Assembly (NCBI GenBank): GCA_022539475.1
Contig: VCMS01000420.1
Coordinates: 37,471-65,856, forward strand
DNA length: 28,386 nucleotides
Source: Gracilaria domingensis
Taxonomy: Eukaryota > Rhodophyta > Florideophyceae > Gracilariales > Gracilariaceae
Direction: 5' to 3'
A program made the position numbers and the translations under genes. Shown here one piece after another: positions 1 to 8,570 of this stretch. The stretch's first letter is position 1. Each line of letters begins with the position of its first letter. The notes under the pieces were generated by a model. That model did no database searches. It was not told the DNA's origin and saw only the letters and a program-made list of their open reading frames with translations.

Positions 1-149
1 TTCGTTCAAAAACGAGACGTACGTACACGCTCCGAAGGCCCCTCACACCAAGGGTTGTGACGCACTGCTCCGTATCATGCTACCACTTGGTTATAAACCT
101 GTGGTGTCTCGGATCAACATGTAGGCGGCGAGAAGGAGAGCCTGTAGCA

Positions 150-390
150 CACTGTCCAAATCTCGCACAGAAAAATAGAATTCTTCCTCCGTCCGGAGCG
201 GCCGCCGCGCTCGACTCCGAATGCTTCGAACCTTGGTCGTTACCGTCGTGATCCGTGCCATCCACAATAACGTTGTAAGCTGTACACCTGTCCAATCTCG
301 CACAGAAAAATAAATCTCTTCCCTCCGCCGCCGCCGCCGCGCCTCCGACGTCCGACCTTCCGTTACCGTCGTGATCCGTGCCATCCACAT
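150..390. repeat. Two diverged direct copies of a ~110-bp unit
   Basis: Two blocks, about 150-267 and 289-390, share the order of several segments. Each has CTGTCCAA(A)TCTCGCACAG, an A-rich step, a CCTCCG/CCGCCG-rich core and a closing stretch TCGTGATCCGTGCCATCCAC. The second copy contains a short CCG triplet run at about 327-345. No coding frame is convincing; the frames open here are by-products of the repeat. It may be a decayed tandem duplication or part of a dispersed element. Confidence 0.75.
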
Positions 391-407
391 CCTCGCGTTA
401 TACTCCG

Positions 408-480
408 CTCCGTCCTCTTTTTCCTCCCTCTACTTTATGGAGGCTCCTCAAAGTAGAGGGCGGAAAAAAGTAGGACGGAG
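408..480. repeat. Imperfect inverted repeat (hairpin), ~35-bp arms
   Basis: The left arm begins CTCCGTCCTC and runs through CCCTCTACTTT. The right arm mirrors it as AAAGTAGAGGG and ends AGGACGGAG, with a short central segment rich in GGAGGCTCCTC. A few mismatches and a small loop remain. It lies in non-coding DNA and resembles a foldback element or small MITE, one of many hairpins in this window. Confidence 0.75.
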
Positions 481-733
481 TCATCCGTATCTCACGGATG
501 TATTCCGTGCAGTCTATTCGTACGTTCTTCCATATCCTTCCACGTATCTTTGCTCTAAACTAACCAATCCTCACCACGTTTCTTCGCGCTCTGCGACATG
601 CAAACGGCAAGAAATAAGCTAATCACCCCCAACTTCTTCTATTTGCTCAAGATATAGAACGAGTTGAAGGGTGAAAACGGGAACCTGGTAACCCAAAGTG
701 ACGACTGTAAGTACGCGACTAATGGTTCATTTC

Positions 734-818
734 GTTGCGCCATAGGCTCTAGTTTCGCCTCTTGCGCTACTTTTCAAAAGTAGCGCAAGACGCGAGAAGC
801 TAGAGCCTATAGCGCAAC
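734..818. repeat. Near-perfect hairpin, ~40-bp arms
   Basis: The arms start GTTGCGC and end GCGCAAC. The centre is CTTGCGCTACTTTT facing AAAAGTAGCGCAAG with almost no loop. Interruptions are limited to a few unpaired bases near ATAGGCTCTAG and TTCGC. The right arm overlaps the 3' end of the weak ORF at 800-1126. Confidence 0.85.
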
Positions 819-1126
819 AAACCAAGTTGGTTTCTTGGCGATCTTGGATCTCTGACTGTTCGGGATAGACGATTCTGGTACTTGGTTAGGACATAGGCTG
901 CTCTTTCGTTTATCGCATCTTGCGGTATGTTTGCTGCATGAGCATTCTTGGTGTCGTTGCTTGTGAGTTCTCGCTTCGAGACCATTCGCGTTTTACGATG
1001 AATGAATTGCTGGTAATCTAACGGATCCCTTTCCTTCTTCTTCTTCCTTTTGCGAGTTACTAGGTCCCTCGAATTTTCTAGCGCAACGTTTCTGTTTTGT
1101 TTTATCAATGGTACGTTCCATCGCAT
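800..1126 (-). CDS. Possible basic protein or gene fragment, unknown
   Basis: This frame is open on the minus strand from 1213 to the TAG at 800; 1126 is the first ATG. The 108 residues have a protein-like, very basic composition, with an RKRKKKK cluster near residue 26 that could be a nuclear localisation signal. No domain is recognised. The codons upstream of the ATG, back to an in-frame TGA at 1214-1216, also read like coding sequence, so this may be the 3' part of a gene whose beginning is lost. The terminal codons run into a hairpin arm, which suggests truncation by insertion. A chance ORF cannot be excluded. Confidence 0.3.
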   Translation of the reverse strand: MRWNVPLIKQNRNVALENSRDLVTRKRKKKKERDPLDYQQFIHRKTRMVSKRELTSNDTKNAHAANIPQDAINERAAYVLTKYQNRLSRTVRDPRSPRNQLGLLRYRL

Positions 1127-1232
1127 TTCAAATGTATCCAACGGATCTTTGACTAACTTATGGATACTTTCTGCTTGCGTATAGAGGTAAACGAATTTTG
1201 ATGCGGACGTAGCTCACGAGTTGCAGGTGCGG

Positions 1233-1385
1233 GTTCCTCAAGTAGGGAACCATGCATCTGGGCATGGTTCCCTACATGAGGAACGGAGAGGATGAGGCGC
1301 TTCGCGCCTCATCCTCTCGGAGTGCGTATGTGTTCTACCGATACTGCACTTCGGTGGAGGTGCCCTCTGCGGCATCTGCCGCAGA
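1233..1385. repeat. Cluster of three consecutive hairpins
   Basis: Hairpin one (1233-1284) pairs GTTCCTCAAGTAGGGAACC with its complement, with one mismatch and a six-base loop. Hairpin two (1286-1320) pairs GAGAGGATGAGGCGC with GCGCCTCATCCTCTC around a TTCG tetraloop. Hairpin three (1366-1385) pairs TCTGCGGCA with TGCCGCAGA around two bases. They lie in a gene-free stretch downstream of the minus-strand gene ending at 1794. The tetraloop stem would make a stable RNA structure if transcribed. No promoter is recognisable. Confidence 0.8.
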
Positions 1386-1683
1386 TTGCGCCTACACCCG
1401 CTTCATCATGGGGAAATGGTATGTTTAATATAGCGAAGTAGTGGTGAGCAAAAACGGTCGATAGAAGAATAGATACGAATAAAACGGTATGATTTTATAA
1501 TGGACATCATCTGTACTAGCAACAGTATTCCATGCGTTGCAGGGTATTATTCCGCAGAAGGTATCGTGTAATGTGCACCTTAATGGAAACTGAACCTAGA
1601 CTTCGCGAAATACCGTTCAGGTAGACTTCGACTAAAGAACTAGCACGAGTGGAAAACCCACCAGTATTTACTGCACAGCGATT

Positions 1684-1783
1684 CTGGACGACCCAAGCAG
1701 TTATCTTCAAATTTTGAAATAATTGATCTCGATATTTTTTCAAAAAATTTACTGGACGACCCTTGCCACTTTCTGGACGACCC
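1684..1783. repeat. Three dispersed copies of CTGGACGACCC
   Basis: Exact copies lie at 1684-1694, 1752-1762 and 1773-1783, the last two in the local context (A/T)CTGGACGACCCT(T/C)GCC. They sit just beyond the stop codon of the minus-strand gene at 1794, so they would fall in its 3' untranslated region. Meaning unknown. Confidence 0.6.
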
Positions 1784-1793
1784 TCGCCAAAAA

Positions 1794-3248
1794 CTAGCAT
1801 CTGCAAGAGACAGACGGAGGGGGGAGAACCCCATCTGGAACGTTATCTTTCGCCCCAACAGAGGCACCAGGTGTATCACCTTCTTCATTGTCGCTATCGA
1901 GGATGACGATGACATCGGAGTTAACTGAGCTTTTCTCTGCGGCGTTCCTCTTGGAGGAGCTCGGAATCTGTATCGAGTCCTCAACCTTAACCGTGACGGT
2001 ATTACTTCCTCCATCCTGCCCTGAAGAAGCGGCCCTAGGGATAAGTCGAGATGGTTGGAGGTTATGTACAGACATCGCTTGACGAATAGAAGACACGTAC
2101 TCTTTGGAGAATACATTGAAACGGGGTGGTACTCTTGCGGGGCGGCCAGGTCTGAAGCTTTCCAACAAATTCCATCTTGACGTTGGGGACATTTTGTATA
2201 GGAAGCCATTCAACACAATCTTGCTGAAATCTGCCAAGAATTCCTTTGCCAACTCCCGTAAGTTGGCGTCGATAGTATCCGGAAGAGTATGAACCCAAGA
2301 AACGGTGTCGTTCACATCCAACGTGGGTTTCAGTTCTTCCCCCAACGTATGAAAAGCTGACTCCGGACTGTACCCAACAGAGCGAGATTCAATGACATGG
2401 AACCCAAGCGACTTCTTTTCTACAAGCAGGTATGGCAGCAACATCTGCTCACCATCACCAAAGCCTAAGGTTGAGGCAAAGAAATCCCATCCCTTACAAA
2501 TCGTTTGCACTGCATGTGCCATCCGTCTCCCGTGCGTCCCATTCGAAGCTATGTAGCCGTCGACGAACTGCACAGCTCTATGGGTTCCCTTCCCGGTCTT
2601 TCCTCTCTTCGCCGCTGGGAGATTTCTCTCCGAAGTTATATGCTTCACGAAAGAGAGATAGAGTAACTGCTGAAAACGAGTGGGAGGCCCAATCCTGAAC
2701 GTAGTTCTCTTCGTCTGCTTACTGCCTGGACCATGTCGTTTGAAAAGGTCATTCCAGAAAGCCCGTTCTATGAACGAGTTACCGTTGTCGACATCCTTTT
2801 CAAGACTCCAGGTAAACAAATCTCTCACGCGCCGATCAGAATTCTCGTCGTCTAGATCAGTGATACGCGTATATTTGTAGACCCTGCTCAGAAAACGCAC
2901 GTCCAGACAGATCTTCGTGACTTCTTTTGCGGAGTAGCTTTGGAAAGGACCCTTGACCGCAGTGGTGATGAACTCTCGTGCACATGCCAGGTGTTCACGG
3001 TTTGATACAGCGTATTCCACAACTTCCGTATACCCAACTTCACGCGGATTACCAGTACCACTTCTTGAAGCGGCATACGCATCTCGCAATTCAATGAACA
3101 ACCCCCAACATTTCAAGAAACGCGTTGCCATGCTGGCTGAATCGAACGACGCGCTAGAGGATGCGCTAGAGGATACCGTGCCGTGGTTCTCATCGGCCAG
3201 CACACTCTGCTTAACAGTCCGAGGAGCGTCATTTCCGGTGGACGCCAT
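1794..3248 (-). CDS. Unknown nuclear-type protein with SUMO motifs, intact
   Basis: A 484-residue uninterrupted frame ending in TAG. I place the start at the ATG at 3248 because coding-like sequence begins there (MASTGNDAPRTV), while the 72 upstream codons look like leader or UTR. Residues ~40-380 form a mixed helical region rich in aromatic residues that I cannot match to a family. The C-terminal 120 residues are disordered. They include a VKVE sequence fitting the SUMO-acceptor consensus, a basic KR patch, and near residue 445 the hydrophobic-acidic string DVIVILDSDNEE, a textbook SUMO-interacting motif. Together these suggest a chromatin or nuclear-body protein. It is one of the few long unbroken genes here. 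No intron is needed. Function unassigned. Confidence 0.72.
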   Translation of the reverse strand: MASTGNDAPRTVKQSVLADENHGTVSSSASSSASFDSASMATRFLKCWGLFIELRDAYAASRSGTGNPREVGYTEVVEYAVSNREHLACAREFITTAVKGPFQSYSAKEVTKICLDVRFLSRVYKYTRITDLDDENSDRRVRDLFTWSLEKDVDNGNSFIERAFWNDLFKRHGPGSKQTKRTTFRIGPPTRFQQLLYLSFVKHITSERNLPAAKRGKTGKGTHRAVQFVDGYIASNGTHGRRMAHAVQTICKGWDFFASTLGFGDGEQMLLPYLLVEKKSLGFHVIESRSVGYSPESAFHTLGEELKPTLDVNDTVSWVHTLPDTIDANLRELAKEFLADFSKIVLNGFLYKMSPTSRWNLLESFRPGRPARVPPRFNVFSKEYVSSIRQAMSVHNLQPSRLIPRAASSGQDGGSNTVTVKVEDSIQIPSSSKRNAAEKSSVNSDVIVILDSDNEEGDTPGASVGAKDNVPDGVLPPPSVSCRC

Positions 3249-3329
3249 GTAAGAACTGAGAATCGGAAAGGACGCGAAATAAACGAGTATTGTGAAACGG
3301 TAGAAGTTTTCGGAGATGTTTAAATGGGT

Positions 3330-3364
3330 GGGAAGCGTCGGAAACGTCGGGAAGCGTCGGAAAC
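3330..3364. repeat. 19-bp tandem repeat, about two copies
   Basis: The unit GGGAAGCGTCGGAAACGTC starts at 3330 and again at 3349, the second copy truncated after GGAAAC. It lies about 80-115 bp upstream of the start codon of the minus-strand gene at 3248, so it falls in its promoter or 5' leader. A regulatory role is possible but not shown. Confidence 0.6.
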
Positions 3365-3561
3365 AATGGTGGAGAGCGCGGTTGCGACGGATTACCGAGA
3401 ACTGAGCGGGTAATGAAATAGAGAGACGAGAGTGGGATCTAAACACATCAAACCGGTCGGGCACCTCAGTATGTGCAGTGCATTATATGTCTAGTATGTA
3501 AAACCAACGTAGAAAACACTGGGTTCGTACATCTTTGAACATCGCCCGAGCGCGGTGTGGC

Positions 3562-3633
3562 AACCGCGGTTCGCCGAGTTCATAGCCGAGATCATAGCTA
3601 TGATCTCGGCTATGAACTCGGCGAACCGCGGTT
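3562..3633. repeat. Perfect 72-bp palindrome, left copy
   Basis: Two 36-bp arms match without mismatch or loop; the centre is ATCATAG/CTATGAT at 3597/3598. The arm starts with the self-complementary AACCGCGGTT and contains a degenerate 12-bp direct repeat, CCGAGTTCATAG then CCGAGATCATAG. It is nested in the left terminal repeat of the element at 3530-4152. Confidence 0.95.
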
Positions 3634-4048
3634 CCGGCACGGCGCATCTCACGAAACGCCACGTGTAGGACCCCCCCTGATGACCCCCCTGGAGGACCCC
3701 TTGCTGGCGTTTATGTGGGCAGTGACGTCGAATAAACGGGAGAGCGATGGAGACGCGGATGACACTTCGGACACATTGTGTAGCAAGCGTGGAAGACGGA
3801 GGGGAAGGGCTTGAGGAGGAGAGACGATGCGGTGGGAGCGGAGCAGCGCACGGAGGGCGGCGGCCATCGACGGGGCGTCACTTATTCACTGCCTACATAA
3901 ACGCCAGCAACACCACCAGGTAGTGGTGGTGTGGGTGAGAACAGGTGCTTTGGTGCGCATTGTGTAGTAGAAGTGGTCTCCAGGGTGTCCTCAGGGGGAG
4001 TCCTTTCGGCGGTATACACGTGGCGTTTCGTCAGATGCGCCGTGCCGG

Positions 4049-4120
4049 AACCGCGGTTCGCCGAGTTCATAGCCTAGATCATAGCTATGATCTCGGCTAT
4101 GAACTCGGCGAACCGCGGTT
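4049..4120. repeat. 72-bp palindrome, right copy, one mismatch
   Basis: This has the same sequence as the palindrome at 3562-3633 except that the left arm reads AGCCTAGATC where the other copy has AGCCGAGATC. It is otherwise perfect with no loop. It lies in the right terminal repeat of the element, in mirror position. Confidence 0.93.
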
Positions 4121-4396
4121 CCCACACCGCGCTCGGGCGATGTTCAAAGATGATGAAAGGCGGGGACAGTGGTCAACCAGGACGCAATCAGACATTGATC
4201 CAACCATTTATAACCATCAGGAACTGTACCCACACTGCTCACGTGGGCATTGCAGCCGTTTTGAACGTGAGTGGTTGCGTCCATTGTGCTCACGCGAGAA
4301 AGGGCGGAGATTCGAACACGAGCGGTTGCAACTTCACGGGAGCAAACGTACGATTTGAAGAACACCAGGACTCGTGTATATCACACACACTGGCAC

Positions 4397-4404
4397 CATA
4401 TAAT
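4397..4404 (+). promoter_or_regulatory. Possible TATA box
   Basis: CATATAAT lies about 70 bp upstream of the well-framed ATG at 4472. It is a single short match and could be chance. Confidence 0.25.
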
Positions 4405-4471
4405 GGATATGAGGGGACTGGGAAAGGGTCAAATGAGACACTCTCGAAAGGTGAGAAAGCCTCGACGAACC

Positions 4472-5377
4472 ATGGCACCACAACTTCGGAGCGGGACGAG
4501 AACTGCTGAACCGAACGCAGCGACGGGGAACGCATCCACAGCTATGAAGTCGAGGCCCGCACCAGGCGAAGAAGTGACCTTGTTGTTGGGAGGGGCAGGA
4601 GGGAACAAAGCAGCGATTGGGAAAGCTGTTCTCGTTGAAGTGGACGCTGGTGGAGGGAAGACAACGTTCAGAAGGGAAATGCATGGACATGCTCTGCAGG
4701 GAAAACCAGGGGAAGATGTAGTTGGTATATGGCGAGCGAAGATATCTCATGAGCTTGACACTCCCTATCCCTATCCCTTTAAGTGTACCGATGAAGATTC
4801 TGTTCCGAAGACATTGAAGGACATGAACAGGCCCGGTTTCTACGCCTGGGACCTGAACTTAATGTCTAAGGTGGGTGACGTCGTAAGCGCTGATGAAGGA
4901 GACAAGGGTGCTCCGAGTTCCAAATTCGTCGCCCCTGAGAAGCCATCGAATACTGCTGGGAAACGGGTGCGAGTGGTAGAACCTAAAACTCCATCCAGTG
5001 CCCGAAAGCGAATGCAGATGAAAGTGGCTCATGTGAAAACCCCGTCGAATGCTAAAAAACTCCAAGGCGGGAAACAAGCGCCAGTACCAAAGCTGAGAAC
5101 ACCATCGGACGTTCACGGTGGTGGAGAGCAGATGCAAGAATTCAAGATGACCACGACCCCAGAGAGTGCTGTATCGGCATTTCGTAAACAAACTGCTACG
5201 ATTGTGCAGTCTGGAGCATCGAGGAACAGCACTGCGGAAGCTATTACTCAGGCTGGAAATTGCAGTGGAGTGACAATGGAAGTGATTGACGTGGATGAAG
5301 ACGAAGACGAAGACGTGGTTCTAGTGAAGGAAAGCCTCGGAAGCAACGTCAATGACTCTTTGATGAAGGTGATGTGA
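4472..5377 (+). CDS. N-terminal segment of the ParB/dioxygenase gene
   Basis: This start is preferred because ACCATGG is an ideal Kozak context; an alternative in-frame ATG lies at 4403. The 301 residues end in TGA. The first ~130 form a compact region with a Gly-rich LLLGGAGG stretch and aromatic residues. The rest repeats a short basic motif of the type (K/R)TPS(S/N)A(R/K)K at least three times, giving several Thr-Pro sites that could be phosphorylated and could bind nucleic acid. Near the end, EVIDVDEDEDEDVVLV resembles SUMO-interacting motifs on both sides of an acidic run. The downstream ParB-like frame is already open before this stop and lies one base out of register. I infer that both belong to one gene split by an indel or programmed shift. 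No family recognised. Confidence 0.55.
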   Translation: MAPQLRSGTRTAEPNAATGNASTAMKSRPAPGEEVTLLLGGAGGNKAAIGKAVLVEVDAGGGKTTFRREMHGHALQGKPGEDVVGIWRAKISHELDTPYPYPFKCTDEDSVPKTLKDMNRPGFYAWDLNLMSKVGDVVSADEGDKGAPSSKFVAPEKPSNTAGKRVRVVEPKTPSSARKRMQMKVAHVKTPSNAKKLQGGKQAPVPKLRTPSDVHGGGEQMQEFKMTTTPESAVSAFRKQTATIVQSGASRNSTAEAITQAGNCSGVTMEVIDVDEDEDEDVVLVKESLGSNVNDSLMKVM

Positions 5378-5973
5378 TACCTCCTGATGATGTCGATACG
5401 AGTTTAGCGAGTTTGGTATTTGACTTAGATCATTACGAGTATGTGTCTGTTCAGGTCGATATTGAGCTCATTCAAGTTCCGGAAATGACTTTGAGAGGGT
5501 TGTTCCGGAATCATGTCGAGGCTCTGAAAGAAGAGATTGGACGCAAAAGCTTCTTACAGGCACTTGGGACCATGAGCGTTGCTGTTCTGTCTCAGGATGT
5601 GTCCGAGAAGGACATAGTGCAGAACAATCGCTTGAAAGTGAAATGTGTGCTGATTGATGGAGCTCATCGTTATGTAGCACTCAAAGAGCTCTGTGAATCT
5701 ATGCCCAACATTAGGAATCTGTGTGGAGGTCTTTCTGTTTCGCTGTGGAAGACAAAAGATGGACAGAAGATGACCACGAGGGAAATCTTGAGCCTTGGCA
5801 ATGTGCTAAACGATGGATTGAAGCAAGCTCGTCTTATGGGTTTTGCTGACAAGGTGCATTCTATTGTGTCATTTATAAGGGTCCTGGTTGAAGAAGAGAA
5901 GAAGGACTTGAGCGAGATGACGAGGACCTCTATCGCAGGTGCACTAAGTGTTTGCGGTATCATTGGCCAGTAA
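5356..5973 (+). pseudogene. ParB/sulfiredoxin-like domain segment
   Basis: This frame opens after a TGA at 5353-5355, has no ATG, and ends at a TAA at 5971-5973. Taking 5374 as codon 1, residues 24-40 resemble the entry strand of ParB-like folds. Residues 90-106 read VKCVLIDGAHRYVALKE, close to the GxHR signature, followed by a helix, of the ParB/Srx superfamily. That superfamily includes DNA-binding CTPases, nucleases and nucleotide-phosphate enzymes. The remaining 90 residues are helical. After the stop the same frame stays coding-like into the next segments, so the TAA looks like a nonsense lesion or a readthrough site. The superfamily call rests on this motif and its order of elements; a profile search was not possible. 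Confidence 0.5.
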
Positions 5974-6510
5974 AATATCAAGCATTTGGCAAGATTTGCA
6001 GAGATGGGGTTGAAGGTGGCGAGAAGTCCTGGATTGCTGGAACATTTGTAGCGGATTTGTGGGGACTACCATGAGATTGGAATTTCTTGTATATCAAGTG
6101 ATGAATTCTTTACCATGGATGAGCATACAACCCACTTCACGCTCGACGCTCTGGTTGCATACTTTTCCAGGAGGCGAGTGTCGAAACTGACGGGTCGTTT
6201 TGAAGACGTACGCAAATACTTCTTTATCTGCTGCAGGAGGCTTCAATCTTTGCCGGAGGAGCTTTCGAAGAAGAAGAAAGTTACATTGGAAGAAGCGTAT
6301 GCCATGAAGGTGGAAGTGACAAAGTTTGAAATGCGCACCGTTCGTGAGTACCTTGCGACACAGGCAGCACGAATTGAAGTACCTTCGAATAAGAAGCTCT
6401 GGGAAGGAAGGATTTCGAGAAGAGTCTGGATTGCTCGTGATAAGCTGGCAAAGAGTTTAGGGGTGGATATGTTGAAATCTGCCACTGGTACTACGCCGAC
6501 TGAACCATAG
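5974..6510 (+). pseudogene. Helical basic continuation of the same frame
   Basis: Read in the same frame as the ParB-like segment, codons from 5974 give amphipathic helical sequence (NIKHLARFAEMG), then one TAG at 6049-6051, then 152 open codons to a TAG at 6508-6510. An ATG at 6115 could start a separate 131-residue product. The sequence contains SRRRVSK, KKKK and many Leu/Glu residues and may be a helical nucleic-acid-binding spacer. No domain recognised. Keeping one frame through the gaps on both sides argues that this is an interrupted part of one larger protein rather than a separate gene. Confidence 0.45.
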
Positions 6511-6549
6511 TCTGAGACCAAAGCGGTAGACGAGTCTACAACGCAGAGA

Positions 6550-7989
6550 ATGGCCACACGTTCGGCAAGTAGGAAGGCCAAAGCGCCAGTGCGCAAGGGC
6601 TCTAAGGACTCTGATGTAGAAAGTGAAGAGAATATGCCATCGAAGACAAGAAGCATGAGGACTTCAAGACGAAGCTGTCTACGAAGGAATGCAATGAGAG
6701 ACGTGAACCCTAATCAACGGAAGAAGTCAAGGACGGAGGGTATTCAATCTGTTCAGGATGAAGTTATCAGTGATCTGCGCAGTCTTGGTGCGAAGGGGGT
6801 GAGAAATTTGTTGAAAAGTCATCAGATATCCATTGGCAGCGACACAGACTCAGATGGAGTACCAATTGTGGTCTCACAGGCAGAGGACACTGACCCGTTC
6901 GATGACACAGTACCGCAGGTGTTGGCGCCTGGTCTGAAGAAGGCGGAAGAAGTAGCATATGAAGGTGACGATTCGTGGCTAAAGTTGGTGAAGACCTTAC
7001 CAAGCAAGTGGCCGACTGGAGTGGACAATGTCATTAAACCTGTGTACCCGTGGATGGATGCGATATATCTCCAGAAGCGACACCGAGGCCACTTGTTGGA
7101 GCCCAAGGACTTTGAAAGTGTGCACCATGCAGTCTTTTGGCATGCAGCGTATCATGGCCATAAACTCCTGAACGCGGCAATGGGAGGCATGGAGGTCGAC
7201 GAGAAGACGTTATGGGGGGATGCACTGAAGAACGACTCTCTTGCGTATGTCTATTTTGTGAAGAAGAACGTCGAGCTTCGAGAGAGAGGTTTCTGTATTC
7301 TGGACGGCTTTGCATCGGATGGAGAGTTGGTGAAGCTGACAGAGAGTTTGAGCAAGCTCATTGACGGTGATTTTACTGTGGAATTACTGGACTTCTTCCG
7401 AAGGGACTTCGAGAGGGCTCCAGACCTTAGGATACCAGAGAATCGAATCACATGGATACCGATCATCAACGCAGATGGTGGGAGGTACATGACTACGAGA
7501 AGAGGCATAGTGGATGACATGGAGGCAGCCGTAGAGAGACATGTGCTTGTGAAGAAGAGAGCTTTACTGGATGCCCGACTGGGACAGATATGTGCTTTAA
7601 TGGGTTTACAATATAATAGGGTGGAAAAGGAGAGGATGTACGCGCCGCAGACGGGGGGGAGGGTGTTATGCACTGCAGTTGGATGCAAGCGGCAGCAGTT
7701 ACATACGGATTTCCCGACCTTGGCGAATGAGGATAAGCTGGAAGAAAAGAAGAACCCGGGGTACTTTATGATGGTGTCCGGAAGTGTGTCGTTTCCAATT
7801 TGGGTATGTGAAGGGTCTCATACACACTACGCAGTTACTCCCAAGGCATTTGAAGGTTTGGCACGGGGGATGTTTGTGAAGAAGTTTTTCGTTCCGCCTA
7901 AGTCTATATTTATTGGAAGAGGTGATTTGTTCCATGCAGGCGCTTCAAATGAGGATGGAAGATTCCCCGAGATTCCCTTGTTTCGTTAG
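6550..7989 (+). pseudogene. 2-oxoglutarate/Fe(II) dioxygenase-like segment
   Basis: The frame is open for 479 codons from an ATG, and also for the 13 codons before it back to the TAG at 6508. Residues 1-65 are Lys/Arg/Ser-rich. Residues 246-262 (RGFCILDGFAS...) match the usual entry of phytanoyl-CoA-hydroxylase-like double-stranded beta helices. Iron ligands appear as HTD (H385, D387) and H462 in GRGDLFHAGAS. WVCEGSH at 418-424 and PPKSIFIGRGD at 449-459 are typical of the fold. R471 or R479 could bind 2-oxoglutarate. TAG at 7987-7989 follows R479 directly, and the frame continues with HMYMVPEKYN, as expected after the last core strand. The substrate is unknown; the ParB-like neighbour suggests DNA or chromatin. 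Likely a broken or readthrough gene. Confidence 0.62.
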
Positions 7990-8250
7990 CACATGTACAT
8001 GGTACCTGAGAAATACAACCTCCCGGATGCGATACACCTTAACCCACACTTTCGACCTCAGTTCAAGGAGGATGAAGACCTGGTTAGTATGAAGGAGAAG
8101 AGGAAGAATCCAGAACCGTCGAATTTGGAGGAGGAGAATGATGAGGTGATAGTAGAGGAAGGGGAAGAACAGTATAAAGAAGATGACGAGGATGAGAATT
8201 ATGAAGTGGAGGAGATTGAAAACGATCTTGAGAATGGCGAAGAGGACTGA
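7990..8250 (+). pseudogene. C-terminal acidic tail of the dioxygenase gene
   Basis: This continues the dioxygenase frame after the TAG at 7987. About 25 residues look like the end of the catalytic fold (MYMVPEKYNLPDA). Some 55 residues follow that are dominated by Glu, Asp and Asn, and the frame ends in TGA at 8250. The ATG at 7993 could start an 85-residue product, but the first residues make sense only as the end of the preceding domain. Acidic tails of this kind are common in nuclear and histone-contacting proteins. Confidence 0.5.
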
Positions 8251-8570
8251 GTGAATGTGTGATGAAACTTTGTAGTAATCTATGTGTCGAATATAGTTTC
8301 GAAGTAAATGATCTTGTGAATCGAGAGAAAGTTTAAGAATTGGGGAAGCGACGACTCTACCCAAGATTGAAGGGTAGGATAGCATACCATACCAAACACT
8401 TCAATCCGGGAGAGCGTCATGAATATGTGGGAGCTATGTTTGTAGAGAAGAGATTCTGTTTAGTTGAAACATGTATCAGTTATGTACTTATGTTCGTATA
8501 CTACTTGTCTCGCACTTGGTGAATACGTCAGCCAGAAGGCAGTAGATGTTGTGTCGGGGGTCTAGGGTGC

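Larger units (their letters stand above)
3530..4152. mobile_element. Non-autonomous long-TIR element (MITE-like), 623 bp
   Basis: Both ends carry the same ~135-bp sequence in opposite orientation. The left end starts CATCTTTGAACATCGCCCGAG and the right end closes with its complement at 4152. Each terminal repeat contains a 72-bp palindrome and then GGCACGGCGCATCT(C/G)ACGAAACGCCACGTGTA. Inside, a second inverted pair, GCTGGCGTTTATGTGGGCAGTGA at ~3702-3724 against 3885-3907 with one mismatch, makes much of the element foldable. Open frames inside look like by-products and no transposase is seen. The immediate flanks show no clear target-site duplication. The right end lies 320 bp upstream of the ATG at 4472, so the element may affect that promoter. 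Superfamily unknown. Confidence 0.8.

Noticed and set aside
1516..2209. Minus-strand frames overlapping the 1794-3248 gene
   Set aside because: They are out-of-frame shadows with biased composition and no motif.
5970..6099. Two mini-introns (32 and 52 nt) removing the first two stops
   Set aside because: The boundaries GT...AG exist and the lengths sum to a multiple of three, but the exon between would be read in a worse frame and the join creates a TGA. The unspliced frame is clearly more protein-like.
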